From positions 41,076,001-41,140,000 of the forward strand of contig OY754466.1 of NCBI GenBank assembly GCA_963575645.1: DNA of 64,000 bases, written 5' to 3'. Within the stretch, counting starts at the first letter, position 1; every line of letters starts with the position of its first letter. This document shows, one piece after another, positions 21,123-32,172 of the stretch. Under the pieces are notes generated by a model. The model searched no databases. It worked only from the letters and a program-made list of their open reading frames with translations, and was not told the origin of the DNA. The DNA comes from Xanthostigma xanthostigma (Eukaryota > Arthropoda > Insecta > Raphidioptera > Raphidiidae). The translations under genes and the position numbers were made by a program.

Positions 21123-21729
21123 TACTTACATAAATGTTCCCTCAAATTCGCACCCTTTTGCGAACTTGTGGAAATGTTTAAGGTCAAATCATCTTCATTT
21201 TACTGGCCTAAAAATATCGGACAACAGGAGACGCTAAGTTACGGAAGTCCGGCAGTTATACATAATATACACATAGCGCCACTCAATAATTTACGAAGTT
21301 CTTAGTTGGCGAGAGTAGGAGGAGTGCGCAGACGGGTATCGGAGATGGGTAATCATGCGTGTGCGTGTAAATGCTCTCGTGGTAACCATGGCAACCGGAC
21401 AAACTTACATATAGGTGACTCCGATCGCCCTCCGCCGCCGTTACGCACGACGTGGACGCGCAAATTACTAGCACGGAACATTTATAAACGGAACTGTGGA
21501 AAATTCATCTGAAATTAGCTCTGTTATTTTTGATTTAGAAGATTAAATTAATAGTAAAAAATATTTTTAAAAACTTAAGCTTTTATTTAAAATGCACTAA
21601 AAAGAAGAAAATAAACTTTAAATCAAATCAAATCCAATCATTCATTACATTATACAATTTATATGATATAAAAGCTTGTCTCGAGATTTTCCTGTGTAAA
21701 TTTATTTTACGAAATACATCTATAGTCTA
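21123..21729. other. Intronic stretch with a GC-rich, possibly regulatory patch
   Basis: The section 21300-21480 is unusually GC-rich for this intron and is not matched elsewhere in the window. ORFs on both strands cross it but have no recognised domain. It contains an X-box-like word (see next entry). Confidence 0.35.
21382..21395 (+). promoter_or_regulatory. X-box-like (RFX) site GTAACCATGGCAAC
   Basis: The 14-mer differs by one base from the RFX consensus GTTRCCATGGYAAC. It lies in the only GC-rich, apparently unique patch of this part of intron 1. One such match can occur by chance. Confidence 0.3.
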
Positions 21730-21910
21730 TACTAATATATAAAAGCTGAAGAGTTTGTTTGTTTGGTTGAACGCGCTAATCTCAGGAACTACTGACTCAA
21801 ATTGAAAAAAAAATGTTTGTTAGATAGCCCATTTTTTTAGGAAGGCTGTAGGCTATATAATATCACGCTACGACCAATAGGAGCGGAGCATCAATAAAAA
21901 ATGTTGCAAA
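21730..21910 (+). mobile_element. Helitron-like 5' fragment
   Basis: TACTAATATATAAAAGCTGA, GAGTTTGTTTGTTTGGTTGA and 'ctacgaccaataggagcgga' match the 5' third of the elements at 52937 and (inverted) 25304 and 40445. It breaks off at about 21910, where the Penelope-like motif begins. Confidence 0.6.
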
Positions 21911-22050
21911 ACAGAACTGATCTAAAAATATAAAAATTAATTAATAATTATTTTTTATATTTTTAGATCAGTTCTGAAGAAGTTCCAAATCCGGACCGAA
22001 ATGTTAATGTATTAATTATTATTTTTTGTTAATATATTTGTCAGAAAAAT
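21911..22050 (+). ncRNA. Possible Penelope-type hammerhead motif (degenerate)
   Basis: A long hairpin (CAGAACTGATCTAAAAATAT / ATATTTTTAGATCAGTTCTG, 21911-21976) is followed by CTGAAGA at 21974-21980, a short stem GTTC...GGAC and GAAA at 21998-22001. That is the order stem I, CUGANGA, stem II, GAAA of a hammerhead ribozyme. The closing pair of stem II is mismatched and no cleavage-site UH with stem III is evident. It is probably a dead Penelope retroelement end. Confidence 0.35.
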
Positions 22051-22719
22051 TGGTCGATAATTTTATTTTTTAAAATGAGAATAGCTTATTCCAAAAATTA
22101 ATGTATATCGAGTTGGAGGGACATCATATCGCTGTTGAAAAAAAATCATTATATTTACAAATTATTTTTTACATATCATGAGAAGTGACGTATGAGTTAA
22201 GAATCTGTCAATTTGCAGTATTACCCAGCCCTCAGAGAAGCCGGAAAAGCAAAGGTAGGTAAATTTACTGTACAGTGTAAGTATAGGAAAAGTCGATTGC
22301 GGTATTAACTTTGCTATCGAAATACGGCATTTATAAAATGTAAACGCGCACCGTGCTGACGGTCGGTCGTATCGATTCGAAATCCGCAAACATTCGATCG
22401 TCATTAATTGCCTTGTTTTATCTTTCTTCACACAAACTCGATACAATTCAATTTGTATTTACATTTATATAATACTGTTTTGAATTGAGGAAAAGGCACT
22501 GATGAATATTTTTGTTTGTTTCATAAACTTATTTTGAAAAAAAATGGTTGTTTGTAAAGTCGGTTTACGGACGATAGTTTTACGTGATAACGTATTCCAT
22601 AATACATAACCTAAATTTATATAATAATTATAATAATTCGAATCTATGATATTGCATCTTTCGCTTCAAATTTAGGTTAATTTTACTTATTAAAATTACT
22701 CACCAGTCACCACCTATAA
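22051..22719. other. Intronic stretch with no recognised feature
   Basis: Short ORFs only; no support for a gene. Confidence 0.3.
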
Positions 22720-23010
22720 TAATAACTGTTTTTTTTAACTTTCTTTCTTTCGTATTTATTTTAAGTCTCAAAGATTAACTGTCATAATATTTTGAAAACA
22801 ATTGTTTCCTTGTTTATATAAAATTCCAAAACCTACTTACAATATTTAAGTATTTTCATACGTCAAAAAATTGATTTTTGTAATGATAAAATTTGTATGA
22901 AAACGATTTTTTCGAGAGATGAGATCTAGCTAAAACGATTTTTTGCCCCCCAAAATCCCTTTTCAGTAAATTTCATCCAAATCGTTAGGGCCGTTTTCGA
23001 GAAAAGCACG
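22720..23010 (-). mobile_element. Helitron-like fragment matching 50330-50690
   Basis: The minus strand here matches the + strand at 50355-50630: 'ctaacgatttggatgaaatt', AAGGGATTTTGGGGGGCAAA, 'aaatcgtttt', and 'tacttaaatattgtaagtag'. The 3' end with CCGAGC...GCTCGG hairpin seen at 50665 is not obvious here, so this copy is incomplete. Confidence 0.6.
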
Positions 23011-23295
23011 CACAGGGTCAGGCGGAACGTTAGGAACGTTACACTTTTTCGTGCATGCAGCCGGTGTTTCATCAATTTATAAGATTGGTGATTCATCAAT
23101 TTATAAGACGTTATCACGTCAAAAAAGTTCACTCAAAAACGTTGAAAGACAATACATTGGCTTCATGAAATAGCAGATTGTGGATCGTTATGGGTTGTAA
23201 CCGGGAGCAGATTCAGGGGAGCTGCAGAACCCCCTCTCCCGAGGTTATATCAGATTTAAAATAATATTTTAAGGTGCTTTTCAGGCATAAAAAAA
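23011..23295. other. Intronic stretch with no recognised feature
   Basis: The 12-mer TTCATCAATTTATAAGA-type repeat occurs twice (about 23067 and 23090). Nothing else is recognised. Confidence 0.3.
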
Positions 23296-23572
23296 TATAG
23301 GTAGTTTAAAAACACGCTTTAATAGCTAACCGAACTAAAAAGTAGAAAACAATTATAAACAAAATAATTCAATTATAGTAAAAAGCGTGAGGTGCTTGAT
23401 ATTAAATGTTACAATTTTTTCATTGGTAGCTATTTATAAAATTGGAGTTATAATGAAAATATAGTAATTGGCACCCCACGCATTTTTACTAGAATTGAAT
23501 TATTTTGTTAATAATTATTTTCTACTTTTTAGTTCGGTATGCTATTAAAGCGTGCTTTATTAGTTTTTTTAA
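23296..23572. mobile_element. Palindromic MITE with CACTAAAAAGTA/GAACTAAAAAGTAG-type arms
   Basis: AACACGCTTTAATAGC...CGAACTAAAAAGTAGAAAAC on the left is mirrored by TTTTCTACTTTTTAGTTCGG...GCTATTAAAGCGTG on the right, with arms of about 100 bp. The word ACTAAAAAGTA with A/T-rich continuation is shared with the elements at 30980 and 40915, and 'aacacgctttta' recurs at 63755. Confidence 0.65.
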
Positions 23573-25303
23573 ACAATAATTCATTTTCTTAATTTTTAGT
23601 CTCAAAACGACATCAAAAGTATTTTTTTTTTCAAAAATTTTCAAATTCAAATTTTTTTTAAAATATTTCAATTCAAATTTATTTTTATGAAATAATCGTA
23701 TTGTCATCGGCCCTTGATACGCGTGCAAATTTTCAAATTAATCAGACTTCTTGAAATTGGTGAAAATTATGCTGAAAGATTCCTTGATATGCAGGTCAAG
23801 CTAATATAAGCATGTTAAAAAAAGTTTTTAAGTACTGTAGGTACCTATATATTCAAATCCTTTTCTGGGGGTTTAATAACTTCTCAACCGCCTTCCCCGG
23901 TAGACAACAGCCCCTCCCCTTGAAAATCGACTGAATCCGCCCATGGTTGCATCATTGTGTTTAACACAAGAGATTTAACGGACACACAAGCTGTTCTACC
24001 ATTACGCACGAGTATATATGGCATTTTTTACACGTGCCATCTACAAAATAGCAGCTTTTCAGCATTAGTTCAACTACTAAAAGTTTAATCGCAGTACTCT
24101 ATAATCGGTCAACTTCGATTATTTTAGGACACCAGCATGCAGAACAATATGTCCGATTATCGCGACCGCACTGTATATAACGAGCCTATACAATATAACA
24201 AAATTGTATGAAATTTGTATGCCGCATATAAAATTCATTCATATTCGTATTGATTTTCCCTGTATGTGGACATTTTTAATGGAACATCGACGTAACAAAA
24301 TAATGATAATTCATGTAGATAGAGCTCCGATGATTTACCACCAGAGCAGCTGTCACTCGAACATTTGATCACAATAATATTAATGTGGCAGTGTACTTCC
24401 CTTCCTATTCACTTGTTTACGTTATACAAAAACGTTATTATAACGAAAAAAGCTGGGAATAGACTCCCAGGAAGTTTATTCTCAGATTTTTTTCGCTATA
24501 ATAACGAATTCATTAAGTGATTAGCACTCGCTATTTATAGATGTTCAACTTTTTAATTTTTTATTCAGATTTGTCAAATCGAATTATCGGCATAACCTAA
24601 AACAAACTTTCATATTGGCATTTCAGTCATACTAATGGGTTTTGTGCGATGGAATTTCTCAATGTTAAATCTCTATTGAAGTCAGACGGTGACATTTATT
24701 TTTTCCTATGCAAGTGGAAAACCTACTGAGTCACATGCATAGATCCGATAAAAAAAAAAACAAAACGTCGACTTTTAAATGCGAATCGATATCGTTAATA
24801 AGTCGTACTGAGCGCGTTTTTGGCACAAATCGGGTAGACTCCGTCGGATAACGGGAAGTAGTTAAAAAGTGCGATTTGCAACCGGGCGAAACCCGGAACG
24901 ATCAGTTAGTTATTATAATATTGTATTGTCATCAGAACTACATACGTGTGCAAAATTTTAGCTCAATCGGATAACGGGAAGTGGATCAAATTTAACATGC
25001 AAGATTTGATACAGACAGACACCGAGACAGGTGAAACTAAATAAAAGTTTGCAAAAAAGCTGAGAATAGGCTCCCTGGGCGGCTAGTAGTAGAGAGACTG
25101 CGGTACGTTAAATGCCATACAGTTTGGTTTTGGACTAAGAATAAATGAAGAAAAGCGGCTCCCGTTAAATCCGTGTTTTCCTTCTCCAATAGCTAGTCCC
25201 CGTAGGCACTGACTTAATGAAAGTTTACCGCAAGTACATGCATAAACATACCTACTCTGCGTACATAGTGCACTTATTTTTATTTACATAAGTATATATT
25301 TTA
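23573..25303. other. Intronic stretch with fragments of Helitron-like repeats
   Basis: CCGGGCGAAACCCGG at about 24881 and 'tattgtcatcagaactacatacgtgtg' (24925) versus 'tattgtcatcggcccttgatacgcgtg' (23698) are pieces of another Helitron-like family. AAAAAGCTGRGAATAGRCTCCC occurs at 24448 and 25056. No gene is supported. Confidence 0.4.
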
Positions 25304-25638
25304 CTAGCGGTCCGACCGGTGTCACCCGGGTGCAAAAGAACGAATGGGGGGAGGGACATGAATACGCACGTTCATATTAGCTGAGATGAATGTTGTGTCC
25401 AAATTTCATGATGATCGGAGTTACCGTTCAAAAGTTTTTGTCGGGCAGACAAATTTTGAGTTGCATTTTTCATTGATGCTCCGCTCCTATTGATCGTAGT
25501 GTGATGTTATACAGCCTATAACCTTCCTGGAAAAATGGACTAGCTAACAAATTTTTTTTCTTCAATTCGAACCAGTAATTCCTGAGATTAGCGCGTTTAA
25601 CCAAACAAACAAACTCTTCAGCTCTTGATATTACTATA
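25304..25638 (-). mobile_element. Helitron-like element, short form without the tRNA module
   Basis: Read on the minus strand it starts near 25635 with AAGAGCTGAAGAGTTTGTTT and ends with GCACCCGGGTGACACCGGTC...CTAG at 25304-25307. It matches the ends of the tRNA-bearing copies at 6530 and 52937 but passes directly from 'aaaaatgcaactc' to 'gacaaaaacttttgaacggt', lacking about 300 bp in the middle. Confidence 0.7.
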
Positions 25639-26177
25639 CAGTATGTAAACACGTAAGGTGCACATAGGGAAATTAGCATTGGGAAAAAATACTTGGATCA
25701 GAGTTAGCCATGACTGCATTAATTGTTATTTCTATTGAATTATCGTGGCAATCTTTTACTTGGCTTTTTTTAATAATAAAAAGCTCTTATAAATGAATAT
25801 TTTAATTTTTTGTACAAAAATAAAACAAAAAAACAACTCCATCTGTTTGGAAACATTACATTCAAAAATTGTCTGACTGGTATGACGTATGCGCGTTGGT
25901 AAATCAGTGACCCAATGTCTTTAGGTTCAACACGAATAGGCGGAGATATTTGATCTCGTACCATATTTAAGTATTTTTGGGAATTTAATGTCCCATTAAT
26001 AAAAAAAGTCCGATTATGTTGTAATCATTTGAATAATTTCTTCGGTAGTATACACCTTCATTTTGCAAAAGAATATTATCTGTCAAATTAAAAAACAAGA
26101 TTTCAAGGCTCACTCTGATCCAGTCATTTTTTCCCAATGTTAATTTCCCTATGTGCACCTTACGTGTTTACATACTG
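25639..26177 (-). mobile_element. Mariner-like element with decayed transposase
   Basis: CAGTATGTAAACACGTAAGG and its complement at the right end (CCTTACGTGTTTACATACTG) are perfect, with TA on both sides (25637-25638, 26178-26179). Similarity between the arms extends about 75 bp. The interior is a broken transposase on the minus strand. The element begins immediately next to the Helitron at 25304-25638. Confidence 0.8.
25755..26080 (-). pseudogene. Mariner-type transposase remnant
   Basis: The open piece at 25770-25964 includes the segment Val-Arg-Gln-Phe-Leu-Asn-...-Phe-Pro-Asn-Arg-Trp, which in this mariner group lies just before the RSPDLTPLD motif. The motif itself is missing and the frame ends in a Phe/Tyr/Lys-rich tail. 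An upstream stretch (EYTTEEI-like) in another frame may be the N-terminal part, so an internal deletion has joined the two. Confidence 0.55.
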
Positions 26178-26929
26178 TATTGACAGAAAATATAAACAGA
26201 AAAAAGTGATGAAAACTGAAAATTCGCTCTAGAAATCTTTTTAAACTGTTCAATTACAGACTAAGTTACGATTTTATTTATTTGAAATAATTGAGCTAAC
26301 GTCTGTACAATTCATTATACAAAGACAACTCTCACAGTATGTGGATTTTGTAATCCTTTACAATCACCGGACAACCATATACTATATTATTTGTAAAATA
26401 TATTATAAACAAACTCTTCAGCTTTATATATTAGTATATAGATTTCTGTAAAATAAGTTGTAAGTTGGCTGACGCGGACGCCATGATATTTTGTAAATAA
26501 CATTCTCAAATAAATGTGTACGTCATACGCACACATATCATGCTCATATAATATGAATATGACAAGATAATAAAAAGCTAAATCAGATTTGTAAATACTA
26601 AAAAGCAAAATCTCTGCAGGACGCCGGACATTACAAAATAACAAGAGTCGAACTCACTTCCACATTCATGAATCTGACTCTCAAATCATTTTCGATTCGT
26701 TCAATATTACTTATTAAATCCAAACCCAACTGCAGATTTATCACCAAAAATAGAAAAGTTGCTAAGAACTGAGATTCCTATGGAAAAAAAAATTAACTGA
26801 GACCAATATACAAGATACAGAGTGCGGCAAAGGAGTCTGCGATGATTTTAAAATTATAAATATTATTATCAATTATTTTTACATAAAAGTTAGCTTTCCG
26901 GTCCAGATTGGTCCGGGTAAATCAATGTA
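26178..26929. other. Intronic stretch; one Helitron 5' end remnant
   Basis: AACAAACTCTTCAGCTTTAT at 26400-26440 is the inverted 5' end of the same Helitron-like family as 52937; the rest of that element is absent. Nothing else is recognised. Confidence 0.4.
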
Positions 26930-27182
26930 TTAATATTATAAAGAGGTAAAGTTTGTAAGTTTGGATGTAGGAGATAATCTCCGAAACTACTCAACTGATT
27001 TAAAAAAAATTCACAAATATTTAGAATGGATTTTTCAAGATGAACATAGACTATTATATATATTATCGCATTAAAATAAATGCGCTTTTCGTGGAGAGTA
27101 GAGACCAATGTTGCTAAGTGAGTCGACGAAAAAACGGTCGCAATCTACAAATTCGGGCGAAGCCGGACCGAGCGGCTTGTAT
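26930..27182 (+). mobile_element. Helitron-like element with CGGGCGAAGCCGGACCGAGC 3' end
   Basis: The sequence contains 'gataatctccgaaactactc', 'aaatgcgcttttcgtgg' and the 3' hairpin CGGGCGAAGCCGG. It is the uninterrupted relative of the inverted copy at about 57175-58000 that has been split by a TTAA element (57273-57923). Confidence 0.6.
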
Positions 27183-27714
27183 GTAATATTTAGTTAATAT
27201 AATATTGTTATTGTTGAGAAACAATTAGCACTCCGTATTGTCGAAATAAAGCGGCTTTCCGAAAATCATCAGAGGGGCCATTCGAGTATTACTTAAGCAG
27301 AATTTTAGTAATTCTGAACCCCTCATCCCACTTGTCAGCAAAAATAAGCTAAGCTCTTACCCCCCCCCATACTTACATAAACATCGGTCCCTTTATAGTG
27401 ATCATTTTTTGAAGGGGTTACATTTTTTTAAGATTTTTTTAGGGAATCTTTAAAAATGTTTTTTGATTTCGAGCATAGTAGGTAGGGTTGCCATATAATA
27501 ATCCATTAAATTTTGCAGTAAAATCAGAAAAAGTAAATAAATAAACATTGCTGACGTAATCACCATCTAGACACCCCCCGTTCCCATGTCATCAAAAATA
27601 AGCTAAGCAAAGACCCCCTCCCTCCCTTTAATGCTTACGTAATACTTGAATGGCCCCAGAAGACAAAATATTCTCAAAATAACCCAGGGAATAAGCCGTT
27701 CACATTATGCATAG
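27183..27714. other. Intronic stretch with no recognised feature
   Basis: CAAAAATAAGCTAAGC occurs at 27340 and 27594 with similar surroundings ('acccctc...tttatgc/cataaac'), a diverged direct duplication of about 100 bp. No gene is supported. Confidence 0.35.
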
Positions 27715-27716
27715 AT

Positions 27717-28265
27717 TAGATTAGATTAGATTAGATTTATTAGCATATCTCATGTTGCAAAGTTACAAATAAGAATTGTCCTAAAGGTACATCAAATTAT
27801 ACAAAGTTATTTACATAATACAAACATTTTATAATTAAAAACGATTTCAGATTCTTTTTGAAACTGTTAAAATTTCTCTCCTCTCTCAGAGTAACTGGCA
27901 GCCTATTAAAAAAACTAGCCCCAGAACACTGTGGAGTAGATTTAAAAAAAGCACATCGGTGTTATCAATGCGGAGCCTCGAGCTTTCACGCGTATTATAA
28001 TTCTGTATATCTGAATTTACAGTGTATCTGTGAATATTTTTCTTAACATCTACCAGTAATTCATATAAATATATACTTGGTACTGTTAACATTTTGTTGT
28101 CAATAAAAGTATTTTTACATGATTATCTGAAACCCAAATTAAAAATTAATCTAATAATTCTTTTCTGTAAGATTAAAACTCTGTTGGAATGACGAGAACG
28201 GCCCCATAATACAATGTCATAGCTAATATGAGAATACACATATAATAATTAGTAAACATTCTGTA
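27717..28265 (-). pseudogene. LINE (Jockey/CR1-like) 3' fragment with (CTAAT)n tail
   Basis: On the minus strand the reading runs 'YDIVLWG', an RIIRLIFNLG-like stretch, then PSIYLYELLVDVKKNIHRY, NSDIQNYNTR and a trailing NRLP-like segment. This is the C-terminal region of non-LTR reverse transcriptases (the YNTR and hydrophobic-NxLP motifs). The longest open piece is 27886-28092; frameshifts separate the rest. The element ends in tandem CTAAT units (27717-27737), a typical LINE tail. It is 5'-truncated. Confidence 0.75.
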
Positions 28266-28607
28266 TAAAAAGATCTCGCATTCATCTTTATTAGCTGTGG
28301 TGATATCAATATTACTGTCAAAACGATTACACAAAAGATGATAACAGAACGCGAATGGTATTACTTCGAGTTGTAAATGGCAAACAAGCTGTCAGTGACA
28401 GCTGTCAGTTGAGCATGTTTACGGGACTAAATTGTCATTTTCCACATCAAAACAAAAATTGAGTGCTTCTAGAAAACTTCCGATTAGAAATGAAAATAAG
28501 TTGGTTATGCTTCTTGCAAGTAAACTTTTTTAAACGTTATCAAAATTACATAAAAGAAAAAACATGAGTGCGTGTAACATTTATACGCGGTTGAAGTAAA
28601 ACTTCTA
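28266..28607. other. Intronic stretch with no recognised feature
   Basis: Nothing supported is seen. Confidence 0.3.
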
Positions 28608-29488
28608 ACACCGCCGGGAATCATTTAGGCAGAATCTACCATTGATTAGCAATGGGAAATAAATTACGGTCTCTCATTGGTTGTTGCTAATCGCTAGTAA
28701 GTTTTGTACGAACGTTGCTAATCACGGGTAGATTATGCCGCCGTGGGCATTGCAATTTTTACTGATGCCAATGCGAGATAGGATTTGCCTTGACATTTCT
28801 AATCAGAGGTACACATGCGCATATCCATTTAAAATAATTGCTACCTACAGTGGGTGGCCATATTATTAGGGACAGTACTCAGATTTTTGCGTTTTATAGT
28901 TTAACTGAATTTCTGAAACAAATGATTGGTTGTAGGTCTCTTATGTATTTTTTATTTGTATTTGTATTCTATTGGGATCCTGGATTTGTGCCGTGATGCC
29001 GAATCATGCATAAAAATGTATTCAGTGGATAGCAGAATACATTTTTCACTAGAATTAATGTCAGCCCATAACACTGTTTTTTCTTTTGATTGATTTACTA
29101 TTTCATAGCGAAATTGCTTGGGAAATTTCAAATCAGTATCCATATTATCACATATAAGTAATAATAATTAAGGGTTACTGATTATTATTCTGGTGGTGTG
29201 GTCGGTACACCACCAGAATAATAAAACAGAAATGCACTACTCACAGAAAAAGATGAAGCAAATGCTTGTGTAGACAAAACATACCGCTGATTAGCAATGG
29301 TAAGGCAAATCCTACCTCCTATTGGCAACAGTTGCATATGCCTATTACCGTAGGGCAAAATCTACCGGCGATTAGCAATGTTCGTACAAAACGTACCAGC
29401 GATTAGCAAGAACCAATAAGAGACCGTAATTTATTGCCTATTGCTAATCAATGGTAGATTCTGCCTAAATGCCGCCGGGAAACCTGTG
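28608..29488. mobile_element. Inverted-repeat element, about 880 bp, with nested insertion
   Basis: ACACCGCCGGGAATCATTTAGGCAGAATCTACCATTGATTAGCAATGG-type sequence at the left is mirrored at 29395-29480 (ATGGTAGATTCTGCC...GCCGCCGGGAAAC). The arms contain repeated GATTAGCAAYG words. The loop includes a Tc1-like end at 28849 and a separate hairpin at 29183-29224. Confidence 0.65.
28849..29230. mobile_element. Possible Tc1-like fragment nested in the preceding element
   Basis: CAGTGGGTGGCCATATTATTAGGGAC at 28849 resembles a Tc1-type terminus, preceded by TA. No complementary second end is present. The palindrome TTATTATTCTGGTGGTGTGG...CCACCAGAATAATAA (29183-29224) closes the segment. The minus-strand ORF at 28952-29143 is not convincingly a transposase. 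Confidence 0.35.
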
Positions 29489-29774
29489 TATAGCGTCGCC
29501 ATCTGTCTCGGTCGTTGTCTTTAAATAGCGGAAACCGATCACGAAACTGGTTTGCGTCCGTAACTATGTTTAAACTTTCGTTCAAGATGGTGTCTACAGA
29601 TGCGCCTTGATGCCGCCATCTGTCAGTCGATGCCTTTAAATAGCGGAAACTGATTATAAACTTTATTGAACGTTAGTTCCGTTCGAAATAAGATCTGAGT
29701 TACTGTCAACTTGCGCCTAAAGTTTTATTTCAAAGACTTTAACTGAAAATAAAAATACTTACAATCTCTATATA
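29489..29774. repeat. GCCATCTGTC-containing tandem duplication
   Basis: Two related units (CGCCATCTGTCTCGGTCG... and CGCCATCTGTCAGTCGATG..., each followed by 'tttaaatagcggaaac') lie at about 29497 and 29612. A similar GCCATCTGACGG word occurs twice at the window start. Confidence 0.4.
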
Positions 29775-29911
29775 TATGTCGCCGGGATATTGTCAAACCC
29801 GTGATATTATAATTTCACTTAGTGAAATTATAATATCACGACTCTTTGTCAATCGTGATATTGCTAGTGAAATTACAATATCACGGATTTGACAATATCC
29901 CGGCGACATAT
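29775..29911. repeat. Palindromic MITE with internal GTGATATTRTAATTTCACT repeats
   Basis: ATATGTCGCCGGGATATTGTC on the left is mirrored by GACAATATCCCGGCGACATAT. Inside are three or four copies, in both orientations, of the word GTGATATTATAATTTCAC. It directly abuts the Helitron-like element starting at 29912. Confidence 0.75.
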
Positions 29912-30315
29912 ACCTATAAAATTCTCGTGTCGCAATTTTAGCCGCGCTAATCTCCGAAAGCACTAAACCGATTTTAATGTAATTTTGTAAATGTCTTGCT
30001 TGGTGCAACTTACGCTATAGGATAGTTTTATTAAATATTTTGTACAAAAATACGGTGTTTTCTCAAAAAACTGTTTTAGTAACATCTAACGACATCTGAT
30101 AGAATTTACTCAAAGCTATTAGTTCAGAAGCAAACAAAAAAAAACTGTTTAGTAACAAGTAACGACATCTGTTAAAATTCGCTCAAAGATATTAGTTCAG
30201 AAGCAAATCTGGTAGAATTTGCTCAAAGCTATTAGTTCAGACGCCGGGCCACAAACGGAATACATTTTGCAGAATTATATCTATCGCACCCGGGTGAAAC
30301 CCGCCAAACCGCTAG
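29912..30315 (+). mobile_element. Helitron-like element ('TTCTCGTGTCGCAATTTTAG' family)
   Basis: It matches 20706-21122 nearly end to end, including GACATCTGATAGAATTTACTC, three repeats of 'aaagctattagttcag' and the 3' end CGCACCCGGGTGAAACC...GCTAG|T. No protein is encoded. Confidence 0.7.
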
Positions 30316-30712
30316 TAATTCTATAAATGGCTCTTCGAAGGAAAAAGGTTGCGCAGCACTGCTATAATAAATAAATACACCTCATTCACAAAACCAATAT
30401 TTTAATGCAGAGCGGTACAAATATTTTCAAAGTAATTAAATAATATCAGAAATTTGTCCATGTGTTCATTTAAAATTTAATTAATGTTTCAGTTTTTTCA
30501 TTATTTATTTAGATCGTGTCATACTGTGTAGGTATATAAACCCGTCAATAAAATCGATATATACGGATTATTTTCTCTTCGATGTGTATATTTAAATTAA
30601 ATAAATATTGACTGAATTAAAAAAAGTAGGTACTGTATGTATTTAAGACCGAGAGCTATTGAACTTTTTGGAAGCGATTTAGACATGAGAGTGACATACT
30701 TTATAATGTATT
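30316..30712. other. Intronic stretch with no recognised feature
   Basis: Nothing supported is seen. Confidence 0.3.
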
Positions 30713-31190
30713 TTTAACCGACTTCAACAAAAAGGAGGAGGTTCTATGTTCGTCTGTATATTTTTTTTTTATGTATGTTCACCGATTTTTCCGTCAATTA
30801 TGGACCGATTTTCAAATATTTTTTTTTATTCGAAAGAGTGCACCTCAGAGGTGGTCCCACCGGAACCAAGTCAGGATCTGATGGTGGAATCCAGAGAAAT
30901 CGAGAGAAACTCTCAAATTTCAAAGGCACGCATAATGTTTTTTATGTATGTTCACCGATTTTTAGTGTTAGATTAACACTAAAAAGAGAAAAATAAAATA
31001 TTTTTAACAAAAAAATTGAACCGACTTCACACTAAAAAGTAAAAAATAATTGCGCATTGAAATGTTTTGGAGTCGGTGTAGTTCTCGGAATAGATTTCAT
31101 TTTGGCTGACACCGACTCCAAAACATTTCAATACGCAATTATTTTTTACTTTTTAGTGTGAAGTCGGTTCAATTTTTTTCTTAAAAATAT
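30713..31190 (+). mobile_element. 'CCGACTTCAA...GGAGGAGGTTCT' repeat plus palindromic MITE
   Basis: The first part (AACCGACTTCAACAAAAAGG, 'tatgttcaccgat', 'ggaaccaagtcaggatctg') and the palindrome 31020-31175 (CACTAAAAAGTAAAAAATAAT...GGAGTCGGTGTAG / its complement) recur in opposite orientation at 40905-41435. The order of the blocks is preserved, so both blocks belong to one element. Confidence 0.65.
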
Positions 31191-31208
31191 TTTATAATCA
31201 GTGCAAAC

Positions 31209-31806
31209 TAGTGATGTGCCCACATGACTCTTTATTGGGAGCTGGCTCCGTGCGCTCCGCTTACTAAAAATAGCCGCTCAGAGGGAGTCGTTCAAAGGAG
31301 CGACACTAGACAGTACACACTACACAAGAGTGCAGAATGCAGAGGTGTGAACTGTCATCATGCATGCTCAGGAGTCACAAAGCATTGCACAGCGCAATAC
31401 TCACTTAGCTCTGAGCTCATTTTAATATGATACTGATCTTATATTATTCGCATTTCGGAGAAACTATGAAGTATAATAAAAGGTTAACAATAATAATGTT
31501 TATTGTTTCAATATTATGTCTTTGTCAACGACGTCAATGTGAATGGTTTAAGTCACTGTTAAGCTTAGTACTATTACACATAAAGTGTTTAATTCAACTC
31601 AGTAAAGATAACTCCGTACATGTAATTCACTAGTGCCTCTGTGGCCTGGGCTGTGTGCGCTCTGTAAATGTGCGAATGCAATAGTACAGAACAGCTCATC
31701 ACAGAGCAATGGCGCTCGGTGAGAGTCATTCACAAAAAAAGAGCGACTGGCTCAGCTCCTAGACAGGAGTCGTTCATTATGAACGACTCGCTCAGGAGCG
31801 ACACAA
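31209..31806 (+). mobile_element. hAT-like MITE, copy A (right end disrupted)
   Basis: It begins TAGTGATGTGCCCACATGAC and continues 'ttattgggagctggctccgtgcgctccgc', matching copies B (37285-37757) and C (56277-56848, minus). It ends in GACTCGCTCAGGAGCGACAC without the final ATCACTA, where a palindromic element follows. Many GAGCG/CGCTC subterminal motifs are present. Its ORFs are fortuitous. Confidence 0.75.
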
Positions 31807-31812
31807 CAACGA

Positions 31813-32172
31813 AAATGACATTTTGCGTCACCAAGTCCAGTCGTTTTTAGAGGTAATCAACCCCTAAATATGCACTAGTAGGGCTGAAAACGTTAGCTCA
31901 TTTTGGCAAGACCGAGATTCTCACAGTATTTAAAATTACAATCGAATGACCTCGGCAAACTGCTTTGAACATCTCTTTTTTCACCGCTTCCAGGCAATCC
32001 GCCAGGGTGTTCCGACCGGAATATAAAAATACAGTTTAAAAAAGGTGTATTTTAAATACTGTGAAAATCTCAGCCTTGTCAAAATGAGTTGACGTTTTGA
32101 ACCCTACTAGTGTATATTTAGGGGTTGATTACCGCTAAAAACGACTGGATTTGGTGACTCAAAATGTTATTT
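31813..32172. mobile_element. Palindromic MITE, about 350 bp, next to hAT copy A
   Basis: ACATTTTGCGTCACCAAGTCCAGTCG is mirrored by CGACTGGATTTGGTGACTCAAAATGT. The arms continue through AACCCCTAAATATGCACTAG / CTAGTGTATATTTAGGGGTT and TTTTGGCAAGACCGAGATT, giving about 140-bp arms and a short loop. The related block at 43113-43198 has the flanking words but not this palindrome. Confidence 0.8.

Noticed and set aside
28952..29143. Minus-strand ORF as a Tc1 transposase
   Set aside because: Only a vague resemblance around 'HDSASRH'; no DDE spacing.
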